Program-made: the position numbers and the translations under genes
Shown here: positions 17,028-25,293 of the stretch, piece after piece
Layout: every line of letters starts with the position of its first letter
Position numbering within the stretch: the first letter of the stretch is position 1
NCBI RefSeq assembly: GCF_014203235.1
Contig: NZ_JACHIN010000016.1
Coordinates: 185,359 to 249,358, forward strand
Direction: 5' to 3'
Length of the DNA: 64,000 nucleotides
Source of the DNA: Nonomuraea endophytica
GTDB taxonomy: Bacteria; Actinomycetota; Actinomycetes; Streptosporangiales; Streptosporangiaceae
Notes under the pieces: model-generated
The model's database searches: none
Told to the model about the DNA's origin: nothing
Seen by the model: only the letters and a program-made list of their open reading frames with translations

Positions 17028-18761
17028 ATGGGGGAGTTCGTCGGGATCGACCCCCGTCAGGCGGAGCAACTGATGCGGGAAATGGCCGGCGGCCAGGCCG
17101 TTCTGGGCCGCGCGAGGCCCGGCCTGGAAGCGGCCATCGCCGAAGCGGGCCCCTCCTGGACCGGCCCCGCCGGCACCACGGCCATGCACAAATCCTGGGC
17201 CTTTCTCGACGAAAGCCAGCGCGACCTGAAATGGCGCGTGGACACGCTCCGCCAAATGGCCCCCGGCACCGGCCTCCTGAGCGGATCCCTGCCGTTCATC
17301 AGCGAAACCGAAGCCGCCCGCCAGGGCACGTCCGACGGCCGCCGCATAGCGGACGCCCTGAAGAAGCTGAAAATCGACCACACCCCAGAGACCTGGAGCG
17401 CGATAACCGCAGCCGCGGCCGCCACGCAATCCCACCTGAACGACCCCGCCTACGCCGCCGCCCTGCTGAACGCCCTCGGCCCTGACAGGTTCCGCGCGTT
17501 GTTCATGCACTGGATGAAGAACAGGGGCCCGGCCATGGACAAGGGCCTGCCTCCCGGCGTCCTCCAGCAGAGCGGCCTGGGACCACTGGCCCAGGCATAC
17601 ACGAACGCCGAACGCGCCGGCCGCCTCGACGCGAAATGGCTGGACACCTTCCTCACAACCACCCAGCCCGGCGTCCTGACCGCCTTGATCACGCTGGCCC
17701 GCCCGTCGAGCAGACTCCTGAACCAGGTGGCCACCAGAGTCCTGGGCCGCCCCCTGGCCGCCGACCTCCCCACCAGCCCCAACTGGAACCTGAACGCCCT
17801 GGTAGACGCCTACTCCAAGGACCCTGGTGCCCTCCAGACGCTGCTGGCCACCAACAAGAACGCGGCAGGCTGGCTGCTGCACCCCCAGCGCATCCAGCTC
17901 AGCGGCATAGACGGCCTCCAACCCAAGCTGGCCGCGGTCCTCAACCAAGCCCTGTCGGAGGGCCCCCACCGCGACCAGGCGATGTTCAACATCATCCGCA
18001 ACCTGGGCGCCGAGGACAGCCCCTGGATCTCCACCGACTGGGGCATCTGGCGAGACTCGCCGATCAGCGAAACCCTGGCCAGAAACATGGGCCCCTACCT
18101 GGACCAGCTGGCCCGAGCCCAATCCAAACGCGACTCACCCGAACTGACCGCCATCTACCCCACATCCCCCTGGGACACCCTCACCCCCGACGACGCCTCC
18201 CGCTTCGTCGGCGTCCTGATGCAGGACAGCGACGCGGCCAAGCTGCTGATGAAAGCCTCCCAGGACTACACGCTGAGCTTGGACATAGGCCGTTTCCGCC
18301 CCTTCGGCGACGAGGCCACCCAGGACCAGTACACGTCCCGTGCGGCGCTGGCCGGGGGAGTGGCGAACCTGATGCTGAGCGGGACCACTTATGCGGAGTG
18401 GGCTGATGACGAGTACGCGGATTGGGTGGCGGGGGTGTCTTTGCTGCCTGTGTCATGGCTTTCCAACAAATACTGGCCCATCCAAGACCCCACAGCAGCC
18501 ACGGCCCGCGACTTCGGCCTGGACACGGCAAAAGACGGGCTAAAGGGGGCGATAACCGACTACCTCGACAAGAAGACCCCGGCCACGGCGGAGACCGTTG
18601 CGGATGGCATTGTGGCGCGGCAGGCTGAGTGGGTGCAGGATTCACTCACTCAGCACGGTCAGAAGCCATTGACGGCGGCCCAGGAGAATGAGGTTCGCAT
18701 GGCGTTCCGCGGCCGGCTCTACGATGCCTTGCTCAAGGCCCTGCAACAGCGGGGAGGATGA
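17028..18761 (+). CDS. Large protein with WXG100-like N-terminus, cassette copy 1
   Basis: The protein is 577 aa, without a signal peptide. Residues 1-85 look like a WXG100/ESAT-6 helical hairpin: AIAEAGPSWTGPAGTTAMH carries the W-x-G turn, followed by SWAFLDESQRDLKWRVDTL. The rest is helical and unassigned. It is clearly paralogous to the 587-aa product at 39827: both begin MGEFVGIDP, and both share the blocks NRVA/NQVA...LNRP/LGRP, PNWNL, SARFLGALMQDS/SRFVGVLMQDS, TYAEWSDDE/TYAEWADDE, and end with a helix and RRGG/QRGG. WXG100 proteins are type VII secretion substrates, so export is likely; no ESX secretion genes are in the window. Function unknown. Confidence 0.75.
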   Translation: MGEFVGIDPRQAEQLMREMAGGQAVLGRARPGLEAAIAEAGPSWTGPAGTTAMHKSWAFLDESQRDLKWRVDTLRQMAPGTGLLSGSLPFISETEAARQGTSDGRRIADALKKLKIDHTPETWSAITAAAAATQSHLNDPAYAAALLNALGPDRFRALFMHWMKNRGPAMDKGLPPGVLQQSGLGPLAQAYTNAERAGRLDAKWLDTFLTTTQPGVLTALITLARPSSRLLNQVATRVLGRPLAADLPTSPNWNLNALVDAYSKDPGALQTLLATNKNAAGWLLHPQRIQLSGIDGLQPKLAAVLNQALSEGPHRDQAMFNIIRNLGAEDSPWISTDWGIWRDSPISETLARNMGPYLDQLARAQSKRDSPELTAIYPTSPWDTLTPDDASRFVGVLMQDSDAAKLLMKASQDYTLSLDIGRFRPFGDEATQDQYTSRAALAGGVANLMLSGTTYAEWADDEYADWVAGVSLLPVSWLSNKYWPIQDPTAATARDFGLDTAKDGLKGAITDYLDKKTPATAETVADGIVARQAEWVQDSLTQHGQKPLTAAQENEVRMAFRGRLYDALLKALQQRGG

Positions 18762-18764
18762 GAA

Positions 18765-19058
18765 ATGACCGTCCCGAGCCAAAGTGACCTGCTTCGACAG
18801 GCGGCTGAAAAGGAACTGCTCGCGACCGCGTTCATCCAGTACGCCGAAGACCTGGACAGGGTTTTCTCCGGCGTTCTGGCACGGCCCCAGGAGGTCGACG
18901 CCTTCTGGAAGGGGCCGTCCTCGGACCGCTTCACCTCGCGGGCCGTGCAACTGCACCACGAGATCGACCTGCTACGGGAGAGTTGCACCTCGACTGCCGA
19001 CCGCCTGCGCAAGCAAGCCCAGCTCGCACGTACCGAGGCGGCTCAACTAACCATCTGA
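18765..19058 (+). CDS. Small WXG100-like partner
   Basis: The protein is 97 aa, the usual size of WXG100/ESAT-6 proteins, helical, with the turn motif FWKGPSSDRF at about residues 45-54 flanked by two helices. GGAGG stands 8 bases before ATG 18765 and the gene begins 3 bp after the stop of the large protein, so the two are coupled. WXG100 proteins are usually secreted as pairs; this is probably the partner of the 17028 product. The second cassette lacks an equivalent. Its 3' end overlaps the convergent lipoprotein gene by 16 bp. Confidence 0.75.
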   Translation: MTVPSQSDLLRQAAEKELLATAFIQYAEDLDRVFSGVLARPQEVDAFWKGPSSDRFTSRAVQLHHEIDLLRESCTSTADRLRKQAQLARTEAAQLTI

Positions 19059-19543
19059 GGGTAGCAGCCGGTCTTGCCGACGATCATGATGTTGGGTTTC
19101 TGTGCGGTACGCACGGCAATCAGGAAGGTGATCCCGCTGGTCGGGTGCCGCAATACCGCGGTCCCCAGATTCTCATCACCAAGGTCCGCGTTATCCACAA
19201 TCACTTCGTAACTACGCAGCCGTAGTGCACTGGCCATCAGACCTACCGCATTGCTCGGCGCGGGCACATAGGGCGGGTCTTTGAAGTAGCCCTCGGCGCG
19301 GAAGAAACGCTGGACCTGACCTTTCAGGCATCCCACTTCACTGTTGCGATCCGCCCGTTCCGTGGCGGCGGCGGAACCCGATGAGGCCAGGTCTTGCGAG
19401 GCCAGTATTCGGTCGCCTTCCGCGATGAGTAGCTTCGTGGCTTCGTCCAAAGTGGGCTTGTCGGCGTCCCCTGTGCATCCCGTAAGAGTCACCAGCGAAA
19501 CAAGCATCGCCGCGGCTGCCAGTCGTCGAATGTCTGGGCGCAC
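19043..19543 (-). CDS. Lipoprotein, cassette copy 1
   Basis: The protein is 166 aa from GTG 19543, chosen because the paralogue at 41693-42184 also starts GTG-Arg-Pro. The signal ends VSLVTLTGCTG, a lipobox. The two paralogues share KPTLDEATKLLI/RPTLAEATQQLV, two further Cys (GCLKGQ or TCLTDE, and the C-terminal GC/EC-YP), and the ending NIMIVGKTGCYP/NVMIIGKTECYP. The extra Cys pair probably forms a disulfide. The gene is convergent with the WXG100 genes in both cassettes, which suggests a functional link. Family unrecognised. Confidence 0.75.
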   Translation of the reverse strand: MRPDIRRLAAAAMLVSLVTLTGCTGDADKPTLDEATKLLIAEGDRILASQDLASSGSAAATERADRNSEVGCLKGQVQRFFRAEGYFKDPPYVPAPSNAVGLMASALRLRSYEVIVDNADLGDENLGTAVLRHPTSGITFLIAVRTAQKPNIMIVGKTGCYPQMVS

Positions 19544-19591
19544 GACCGGGACACTACCCAACCCGTACTCTCACGTACACCTGTCAAGGTG

Positions 19592-19891
19592 TCACGCCAG
19601 GTAGAGCCGGTCCCGGAACGCCCCCCGCTCCTCAAGCTTGGCAGCGGCAGCCTTCTCGATCACGGCCCAGTCGTGCCCGTCGGCGGTGGCGATGGCTCGG
19701 AGCACCTCGTACACGTCCGCGATCTCTTCGGCGACCTCATCGGCCGAGGCGTCGCGGAGTTCGGCGGCCTCCTCGAACAGCTTCTCCACCAGCGCCTGGC
19801 GATACTCCGCCAGGTCAAGCACACGAACGACCGGTTCGCCGCCGTTCTGGCGGATGATCTCCGGGATGTTGTCCCGCACCAGCTTCCCCAT
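19592..19891 (-). CDS. MazG-like nucleotide pyrophosphohydrolase
   Basis: The protein is 99 aa. It begins MGKLVRDNIPEII and has KLFEEAAELRDA and EEIADVYEVLRAI, giving the EExxE...ExxD pattern that binds Mg2+ in all-alpha NTP pyrophosphohydrolases (MazG/HisE-like). This short single-domain type starting KLVRDxIPEII is widespread and is thought to clean up non-standard nucleotides. It stands alone between the lipoprotein gene and the divergent GH4 gene. Confidence 0.85.
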   Translation of the reverse strand: MGKLVRDNIPEIIRQNGGEPVVRVLDLAEYRQALVEKLFEEAAELRDASADEVAEEIADVYEVLRAIATADGHDWAVIEKAAAAKLEERGAFRDRLYLA

Positions 19892-19990
19892 GACGCGCGA
19901 GCCTAACGAGGCGCTCGCGAAGGTCGATCAGAGAGCCCGTACCGTGGAGGCGCGGGGGTCGTCTAGATTGCTCAGCACAGGAGGTGGGCG

Positions 19991-21280
19991 ATGCGACGGA
20001 TCGTTCTCGTCGGGCTGGGCGACGTTGAGCTGGTCCGCCGGGTGCTCTCTGACCTGCTGCTCAACCCTGCTCTGCGCGGGCAGTTGGAGATCGTGCTTCA
20101 TGACGGCGATCCGGGGCTCAGGGCCACGGCGGAGGCGCTGGTCAGGTCGCTGGATGCCGAGGCGGACGCGCGGGCGGTGATCAGCGTGAGTGCTGAACGG
20201 CGGCGGGCTTTGGCGGGGGCCGATTTTGTGGTGGCGGCCATTGACGTGGGCGGGTTCGAGGCGACGCTCAAGGACTTCGAGATCCCCCACCGGTACGGCC
20301 TGCGCCAGACCATAGGCGACACCATCGGCATAGGCGGCATCTTCCGCGGCCTGCGCGGCATCCCGACGTTCGTCGAGCTGGGTCACGAGATGGCCGAGTT
20401 GTGCCCCGAGGCGTGGCTGCTGAGCTGCAGTGATCCGATGGCGATGACCGGTCTGGCGGTGCAGCTCGCCACCGGTTTCACCAGGTTCGCGGGCTCGTGT
20501 CACGCGGTCTGCGACACCCACCTGTATCTCGCCGATCTGGTGGGCAGGGGGCTGGACGAGGTGGAGTTCGTCACGGCGGGGCTGAATCATCAGTCGTTCG
20601 TGCTGCGGTTCGAGGCCGAGGGGCGTTCGCTCTATCCGGAGCTCGATGCCGCCCTGGCCGCCGACGATCAGCATGTCCGCGTGGAGATCTACCGGCGTTT
20701 CGGATATTTCCCGACGGAGTCGAGCGAGCACGCGGCCGAGTACTTCCCCTGGTTCATGCGGCACAAGGACGAGACCTCGCGCCTCGGCGTCCAGGTCGAG
20801 GAATACCTGAGGCGCAGCGGCCAGACCCTGCACCGCTACGAGGAGACCAGGCGCGCGCTGTCGGCGGGACGCTCGCTGCTGGTGCGCTGGCAGCACCCCG
20901 AGCCCGCGTCCGTGGCGATGCTGGCCATGCTGACCGGCCAGCCCAAGGAGGTCTACGTCAACGTCCCGAACGAAGGCCTCATCGAGAACCTGCCGCGCGA
21001 GTCCTGCGTGGAGGTTCCGGCCCTGGTCGACGCCGCCGGCATCCACCCCAAGCGGATCGGCGAGCTCCCGGTCCAGCTCGTCGCGCTCAACCGGACCTTC
21101 CAGAACGTGGTGGAGCTGACCGTGCGCGCCGTACTCGATGGGGAGAGGCGGCACGTCCACCACGCCGCGATGGTCGACCCCAACACCGCCGCGACGCTGC
21201 CGCTGCACGCCATCGAGGCGCTGTGCGACGAGCTGATCGACGCCCACGGCGACCTCATGCCGGAAGGGGTGCGGCGATGA
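19991..21280 (+). CDS. GH4 glycosidase, copy 1
   Basis: The protein is 429 aa; AGGAGG seven bases before ATG 19991 fixes the start. It belongs to glycoside hydrolase family 4, which uses NAD+ and a divalent metal and acts by oxidation-elimination: a Rossmann start (VGLGDVEL), DPMAM, SCHAVC with the metal-binding Cys, and GLNHQSF with the metal-binding His. Family members cleave alpha-galactosides, alpha-glucosides, phospho-glycosides and related sugars in the cytosol. The usual GAGS turn is GLGD here, unlike copy 2. It is coupled to the DeoR gene by an ATGA overlap. Confidence 0.88.
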   Translation: MRRIVLVGLGDVELVRRVLSDLLLNPALRGQLEIVLHDGDPGLRATAEALVRSLDAEADARAVISVSAERRRALAGADFVVAAIDVGGFEATLKDFEIPHRYGLRQTIGDTIGIGGIFRGLRGIPTFVELGHEMAELCPEAWLLSCSDPMAMTGLAVQLATGFTRFAGSCHAVCDTHLYLADLVGRGLDEVEFVTAGLNHQSFVLRFEAEGRSLYPELDAALAADDQHVRVEIYRRFGYFPTESSEHAAEYFPWFMRHKDETSRLGVQVEEYLRRSGQTLHRYEETRRALSAGRSLLVRWQHPEPASVAMLAMLTGQPKEVYVNVPNEGLIENLPRESCVEVPALVDAAGIHPKRIGELPVQLVALNRTFQNVVELTVRAVLDGERRHVHHAAMVDPNTAATLPLHAIEALCDELIDAHGDLMPEGVRR

Positions 21281-22068
21281 CCGAGCCCGTGCCCACGGAG
21301 GTGCGGCGCGAGCGCATGCTCGGCCTGCTGATGGAGCAGGAGTTCGCGCGGGTGGCCGAGCTGGCCGAGGCGTTCGGCGTGTCGAGCGTGACCGTCCGCG
21401 CGGACCTCGACGCGCTCGAAGAGCACGGCAAAGTACGACGCGTCCGCGGCGGAGCGGTGGCGGCCGGTCCTCCGGCGGCGCCCGGCGAACCGTCGTTCGA
21501 GCAGTCACTCGGCGCCGCCGCCGTCGAGAAGGCCCATATCGCCAAGCTCGCCGCCCACCTGGTGCGTTCCGGTGACAGCGTGCTCATGGGCGCCGGCACC
21601 ACGACCACGTACGTGGCCAGGGAGATGGTGGCGCGTACCGATCTGACCGACGTGACGGTGTTCACCAACGGCCTGCGCACCGCGCTGGAGCTGGAGCCCG
21701 CGCTCCCGAGGTTCGCGATCATCGTGACCGGCGGCAGCCTGCGCCGTGCCCAGCATTCGCTGGTGGACCCGCTGGCCAGCAAGCTCCTGGAGGGCGTGCG
21801 GGCCGCCAAGGTCTTCCTCGGCTGCGGCGGGGTGCACCCGGAGGGCGGGTTCACCAACGTCAACCTGCCCGACGCGGAGATGAAGCAGCGCATGCTCAGG
21901 GCGGGCACCCGGCGGATCATGGTCGCCGACTCCACGAAGCTCGGCGTGATCGAGATGGCCCCGATCTGCCCGCTGAACGGCGTCGACCTGCTCATCACCG
22001 GCGAGCAGGCCGATCCCGAGGTCGTGGAGTCGTTGCGCGCGGGCGGGCTAGAGGTTCAGCTGGCGTAG
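21277..22068 (+). CDS. DeoR-family repressor
   Basis: The protein is 263 aa; ATG 21277 overlaps the GH4 stop. The N-terminal helix-turn-helix is FARVAELAEAFGVSSVTVRA, with DLDALEEHGKVRRVRGGA, as in DeoR. The sensor domain has the sugar-phosphate pattern MGAGTTTTYVAREM and DSTKLGVIEM. It should sense a phosphorylated sugar produced through the PfkB kinase. The likely operator is the inverted repeat at 24231-24279 between the kinase and importer genes. The gene's last 21 bases overlap the end of the convergent GH4 copy 2. Confidence 0.9.
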   Translation: MTEPVPTEVRRERMLGLLMEQEFARVAELAEAFGVSSVTVRADLDALEEHGKVRRVRGGAVAAGPPAAPGEPSFEQSLGAAAVEKAHIAKLAAHLVRSGDSVLMGAGTTTTYVAREMVARTDLTDVTVFTNGLRTALELEPALPRFAIIVTGGSLRRAQHSLVDPLASKLLEGVRAAKVFLGCGGVHPEGGFTNVNLPDAEMKQRMLRAGTRRIMVADSTKLGVIEMAPICPLNGVDLLITGEQADPEVVESLRAGGLEVQLA

Positions 22069-23316
22069 AGAATCGGGCAGCAGGTCCCAGTGCGCCCGGG
22101 TCAGGTCGTCGCACATGCGGGAGATGTCCTCCAACGGAAGGGTCGCCGAGGCGTTGGGGTCGACCATGACGGCATGCCGTACATGGTCGGGACGCCCTTC
22201 CAGCGCGGCGCGGACGGTCAGTTCCGCGACGCTGACGTAGGCCTGGTTGAGCGCCGCGCACTGCGGCGGCAGCGCGCCCACCCTGGTCGGCCGCACGCCG
22301 CCGCTGTCGACCGCGCACGGCACCTCGACCACGCAGCCCGCGGGCAGGTTGGAGATCAGGCCGTCGTTGACGACGTTGCCGTAGACGATGCGCGGCGTGC
22401 CGGTCGCGATGCTGTGGATGATCTGCGGGGCGTACTCGTTCGTGCCCTCGACGGTCAGGGCCTGACCATGCCGTACGGCGTCGCGGGTGCGCCCGTATTC
22501 CGCGAGGTTCTCCGCACTGATGCGGACATAGTCGCCGACCGGGATGCGCAGCCGTTCGATCTCGCTGTCGTGCCTGAGCAGCCACGGCAGGTACTCGGCG
22601 GAATGTTCGCTGGTCTCGGTCGGGTAGTAGCCGAGCCGGCGGAACATCTCCACCCGGACCCGGCGGCTCAGCTCGGGGTCGCGGACGTCGAGCCGGTCGT
22701 AGAGGTTCTCGCCGTCGCGCTCGAAGCGCAGCACCCACGCCTGGTGGTTGACGCCCGCGGCGAGGTAGGTGACCTCCTCGTACGGCACGCCGACCAGGGC
22801 GGCAAGGTCGTGCATGGTCCAGTAGACCGAGTGGCACAGGCCGACGACGTTGCGTACTTTGCCGGACAGGTACCAGACGTTCATGGCCATCGGGTTGGTG
22901 TAGTTGAGCAGCCAGGCGTCGGGGCAGACCGCGTTCATGTCGGCGGCCAGGGCGTCGAGCACCGGGAACGTGCGCAGCGCGCGGAAGACCCCGCCGACCC
23001 CGATGGTGTCGGCGATGGTCTGGCGCAGGCCGTAGCGGGCGGGGATCTCGAAGTCGGTCACGGTCGCCGCGTGCCCGCCGACCTGGATCATGTTGATCAC
23101 GAAGTCGGCGTTCTCCAGCGCGTTCTTCCTGTCGAGGCTGGCGCTGAGGTTGGTGACGCCGATGCGCCGGGCGACCGCCTCGGCCACGTCCAGCCGCTCG
23201 GCGTCGATGTCGTGCAGGGCGATATGGGCGTCTTTGAGCTCCGGAAAGGCCATCAGGTCGGCCAGCAGGCCCTGCGTGAACACGACGCTGCCCGCGCCGA
23301 CGAAAACAATCTTCAT
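22048..23316 (-). CDS. GH4 glycosidase, copy 2
   Basis: The protein is 422 aa. It keeps the canonical GH4 landmarks: VGAGSVVF (NAD binding), YTNPMAMN, GLCHSVY (metal Cys) and AAGVNHQAWVL (metal His). It is paralogous to the product at 19991, for example RYGLRQTI and the PTESSEHAAEY/PTETSEHSAEY block. It resembles alpha-galactosidase-type (MelA) GH4 members more than phospho-beta-glucosidases. ATG 23316 overlaps the stop of the kinase gene, so kinase and enzyme form one leftward operon. Confidence 0.88.
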   Translation of the reverse strand: MKIVFVGAGSVVFTQGLLADLMAFPELKDAHIALHDIDAERLDVAEAVARRIGVTNLSASLDRKNALENADFVINMIQVGGHAATVTDFEIPARYGLRQTIADTIGVGGVFRALRTFPVLDALAADMNAVCPDAWLLNYTNPMAMNVWYLSGKVRNVVGLCHSVYWTMHDLAALVGVPYEEVTYLAAGVNHQAWVLRFERDGENLYDRLDVRDPELSRRVRVEMFRRLGYYPTETSEHSAEYLPWLLRHDSEIERLRIPVGDYVRISAENLAEYGRTRDAVRHGQALTVEGTNEYAPQIIHSIATGTPRIVYGNVVNDGLISNLPAGCVVEVPCAVDSGGVRPTRVGALPPQCAALNQAYVSVAELTVRAALEGRPDHVRHAVMVDPNASATLPLEDISRMCDDLTRAHWDLLPDSLRQLNL

Positions 23317-24203
23317 GAAGTGGCTTCCTCCCAGGTGGGCTGCGCCGCTGTGCCCCCCGCGGCTCGGGTCGAGAGGGTTCCCGCCTTCGCGGCCACGGCC
23401 AGGCTCCGCCGTACGGCGAGGCCGTTCGCCCGCGCGGCGAGGAAGCCCGCGTTGAAGCTGTCACCGGCGCCCACGGTGTCCACGACCTGGGCAGGTGTGG
23501 CGGGAACGCGGATCACGGCGCCGTCGTGCACGGCGAGGGCGCCGTCGGCGCCGCACTTGATCACCGGCGTGGTGATCCTGGCGAGCTCGGCCGCCGCCGC
23601 CTCCACGGTGGCGGCGCCGGTGACGGCGAGCGCTTCGCGGTCGTTCGGCAGGAAATAGTCGGTCACGGCGAGCAGTTCGTCCAGGCCCTTCCACCGGCCG
23701 GACGGGTCGTCGTTGGTGTCGAGCGAGGTGGTGGCCGCGACCGTGCGGAAGAACTCCGCCAGCCCCGGGCCCAGCCCCGGCTGCAGAAAATAGGATGAGA
23801 CGTGCACATGGGCGGCCCGCAGGCCGTCCGGAATGTCGGCGACCGTCATCCGGTCCAGGCAGCCCGTCGCGGTCAGAATGGCCCGGTCGCTCCCGTCGGT
23901 GAGCACGACCGTGAGCGCCGTCTCGGCACCCGGATCCACCACGCAGAACGAGACGTCGACGCCGCGTTTGTCCAGCTCATCGAGGACGAACCGGCCCGCC
24001 GCGTCATCGCCCACCCGGCCGGCGAAGGCGGTCCGCAGGCCGAGCCGGGCCGCGCCGCACGCGGTGATCGCCCCGGAGCCGCCGAGCGTCAGCCGTCCCG
24101 CCTCGACGAGCTCTTCGCGCTGACCGAAGGCGGGGACCCGGGGCGCGCCGGCGACGATCACGTCCGGGTTGGCGTCACCGACGACGAGTAGGTCGAAGTC
24201 CAT
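23313..24203 (-). CDS. PfkB-family sugar kinase
   Basis: The protein is 296 aa with both PfkB landmarks: the N-terminal glycine region LGGSGAITACGAARLGL and the C-terminal DTVGAGDSFNAGF, whose Asp is the catalytic base. Family members phosphorylate ribose, fructose, tagatose-6-phosphate, nucleosides or amino sugars. Here it would phosphorylate a monosaccharide released by the GH4 enzymes, and the product may be the DeoR inducer. ATG 24203 has GGGG shortly upstream. Divergent from the importer operon. Confidence 0.88.
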   Translation of the reverse strand: MDFDLLVVGDANPDVIVAGAPRVPAFGQREELVEAGRLTLGGSGAITACGAARLGLRTAFAGRVGDDAAGRFVLDELDKRGVDVSFCVVDPGAETALTVVLTDGSDRAILTATGCLDRMTVADIPDGLRAAHVHVSSYFLQPGLGPGLAEFFRTVAATTSLDTNDDPSGRWKGLDELLAVTDYFLPNDREALAVTGAATVEAAAAELARITTPVIKCGADGALAVHDGAVIRVPATPAQVVDTVGAGDSFNAGFLAARANGLAVRRSLAVAAKAGTLSTRAAGGTAAQPTWEEATS

Positions 24204-24230
24204 GCCCCGGACCCTCGCAGCGCCTTCAGT

Positions 24231-24279
24231 AACTTGTCAATACTTTCGTTTCCGAGGGCATTGACAAGTTTTCGAAAGT
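24231..24279. promoter_or_regulatory. Divergent operator between kinase and importer operons
   Basis: AACTTGTCAAT (24231-24241) and ATTGACAAGTT (24260-24270) are a perfect 11-bp inverted repeat with an 18-bp spacer. A second repeat, ACTTTCG (24242-24248) and CGAAAGT (24273-24279), is interleaved. Each arm holds a TTGACA, one per strand, so the arms may coincide with the -35 hexamers of the two divergent promoters; clear -10 boxes are not seen. The DeoR-type regulator of the locus is the expected ligand. Confidence 0.7.
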
Positions 24280-24322
24280 CATCATGATGGGCTCCAACGC
24301 AATCCCCCCGCCAGGAGGTCCC

Positions 24323-24367
24323 ATGCCCGGCCCAGTCAGCCCGCCGCCGAACGGCGGGCGCCGATGA
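24323..24367 (+). CDS. 14-codon leader ORF coupled to the importer
   Basis: AGGAGG (24313-24318) precedes an ATG at 24323 that opens a 14-codon frame (MPGPVSPPPNGGRR). Its TGA overlaps the ATG of the first permease gene (24364). The permease start itself has a poor ribosome site. The ORF contains an 8-bp hairpin, GCCCGCCG (24339-24346) with CGGCGGGC (24352-24359) and a 5-nt loop, just before the permease ATG. Translation of the leader would open the hairpin and bring ribosomes to the permease. The proline-rich peptide might stall ribosomes. Coupling is inference. Confidence 0.5.
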   Translation: MPGPVSPPPNGGRR

Positions 24368-25293
24368 CGTCGACGCTGGTACGGCCGGCGTCCGTCAAAC
24401 ATGCCGCACCCCGGACCCGCAAACGGGGCGACGGCCGGCTCGCGCTCGTCTTCCTGGCCCCCGTCCTGATCGGGTTCGGGGTGTTCTACCTCTATCCGGC
24501 GGTACGCGGCGCCTGGTTTTCGATGACCGACTGGAACATGCTGTCCGAGCCCGAGTTCGTCGGCCTCGACAACTACGAGCGGCTGGTCGCCGATCCGCTG
24601 TTCTGGAACGCCATGAAGGTCACCGGGTTCTACGTCGTCATGACGGTGGCCGTCCAGGTGGGCCTCGGGCTGCTGCTCGCGGCGCTGCTGCACAGGCTGA
24701 CCCGATCCCTGGTGGTCAGGACGCTGCTCGTCGTGCCGTGGCTGGTCCCGGGCGTCACCACGGCGCTGCTGTGGATGTGGCTGCTCGACGCCAACCTCGG
24801 CTTCGTCAACCACCTGCTCGTCGGTGTCGGACTGCAGAACCAGGGCTTCCTGACCTCGCCTGACCTCGCGCTGCCGAGCATCTCGCTGATCAACTCGTGG
24901 AGCGGGACCGGCTACACCGCGCTGCTTCTCTATGCGGGGATGCTGCTGATCCCCAAACAGATCTACGAGGCGAGCGCGATCGACGGCGCGGGGGAACTGC
25001 GGCTGTTCTTCAAGGTCACGCTGCCGCTGCTGCGGCCGATCCTGGCGTTCGTGCTGGTCATCTCGCTGATCTCGGCGGTGCAGCTCTTCGACACGGTCGC
25101 GGTCGCCACCAAGCCGGGCGGCGGCCCGGTCAACGCGACCCGGGTGATCTACTTCTACATCTACCAGCGGGCCTTCACGAACTTCCAGATGGGCTACGCC
25201 TCGGCCATGGCCCTGACCCTGGTGCTCGTGCTGGGCGTGCTGACCTTCGTACAGCTGCGCCTTCTGCGCGCCTCGACCTCGGACCTGTCATGA
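24364..25293 (+). CDS. Sugar ABC importer permease (MalF type)
   Basis: The protein is 309 aa with six membrane segments and the EAA coupling motif EASAIDGAGELRLFFKVTLP, which docks on the ATPase. The N-terminus begins after a short charged tail at LALVFLAPVLIGFGVFYLYP, as in MalF/UgpA-type carbohydrate permeases. With the 25290 permease and the 26160 binding protein it forms a CUT1-type importer. No ATPase gene is in the locus; CUT1 systems of actinomycetes commonly share a distant MsiK-type ATPase. Confidence 0.9.
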   Translation: MTSTLVRPASVKHAAPRTRKRGDGRLALVFLAPVLIGFGVFYLYPAVRGAWFSMTDWNMLSEPEFVGLDNYERLVADPLFWNAMKVTGFYVVMTVAVQVGLGLLLAALLHRLTRSLVVRTLLVVPWLVPGVTTALLWMWLLDANLGFVNHLLVGVGLQNQGFLTSPDLALPSISLINSWSGTGYTALLLYAGMLLIPKQIYEASAIDGAGELRLFFKVTLPLLRPILAFVLVISLISAVQLFDTVAVATKPGGGPVNATRVIYFYIYQRAFTNFQMGYASAMALTLVLVLGVLTFVQLRLLRASTSDLS

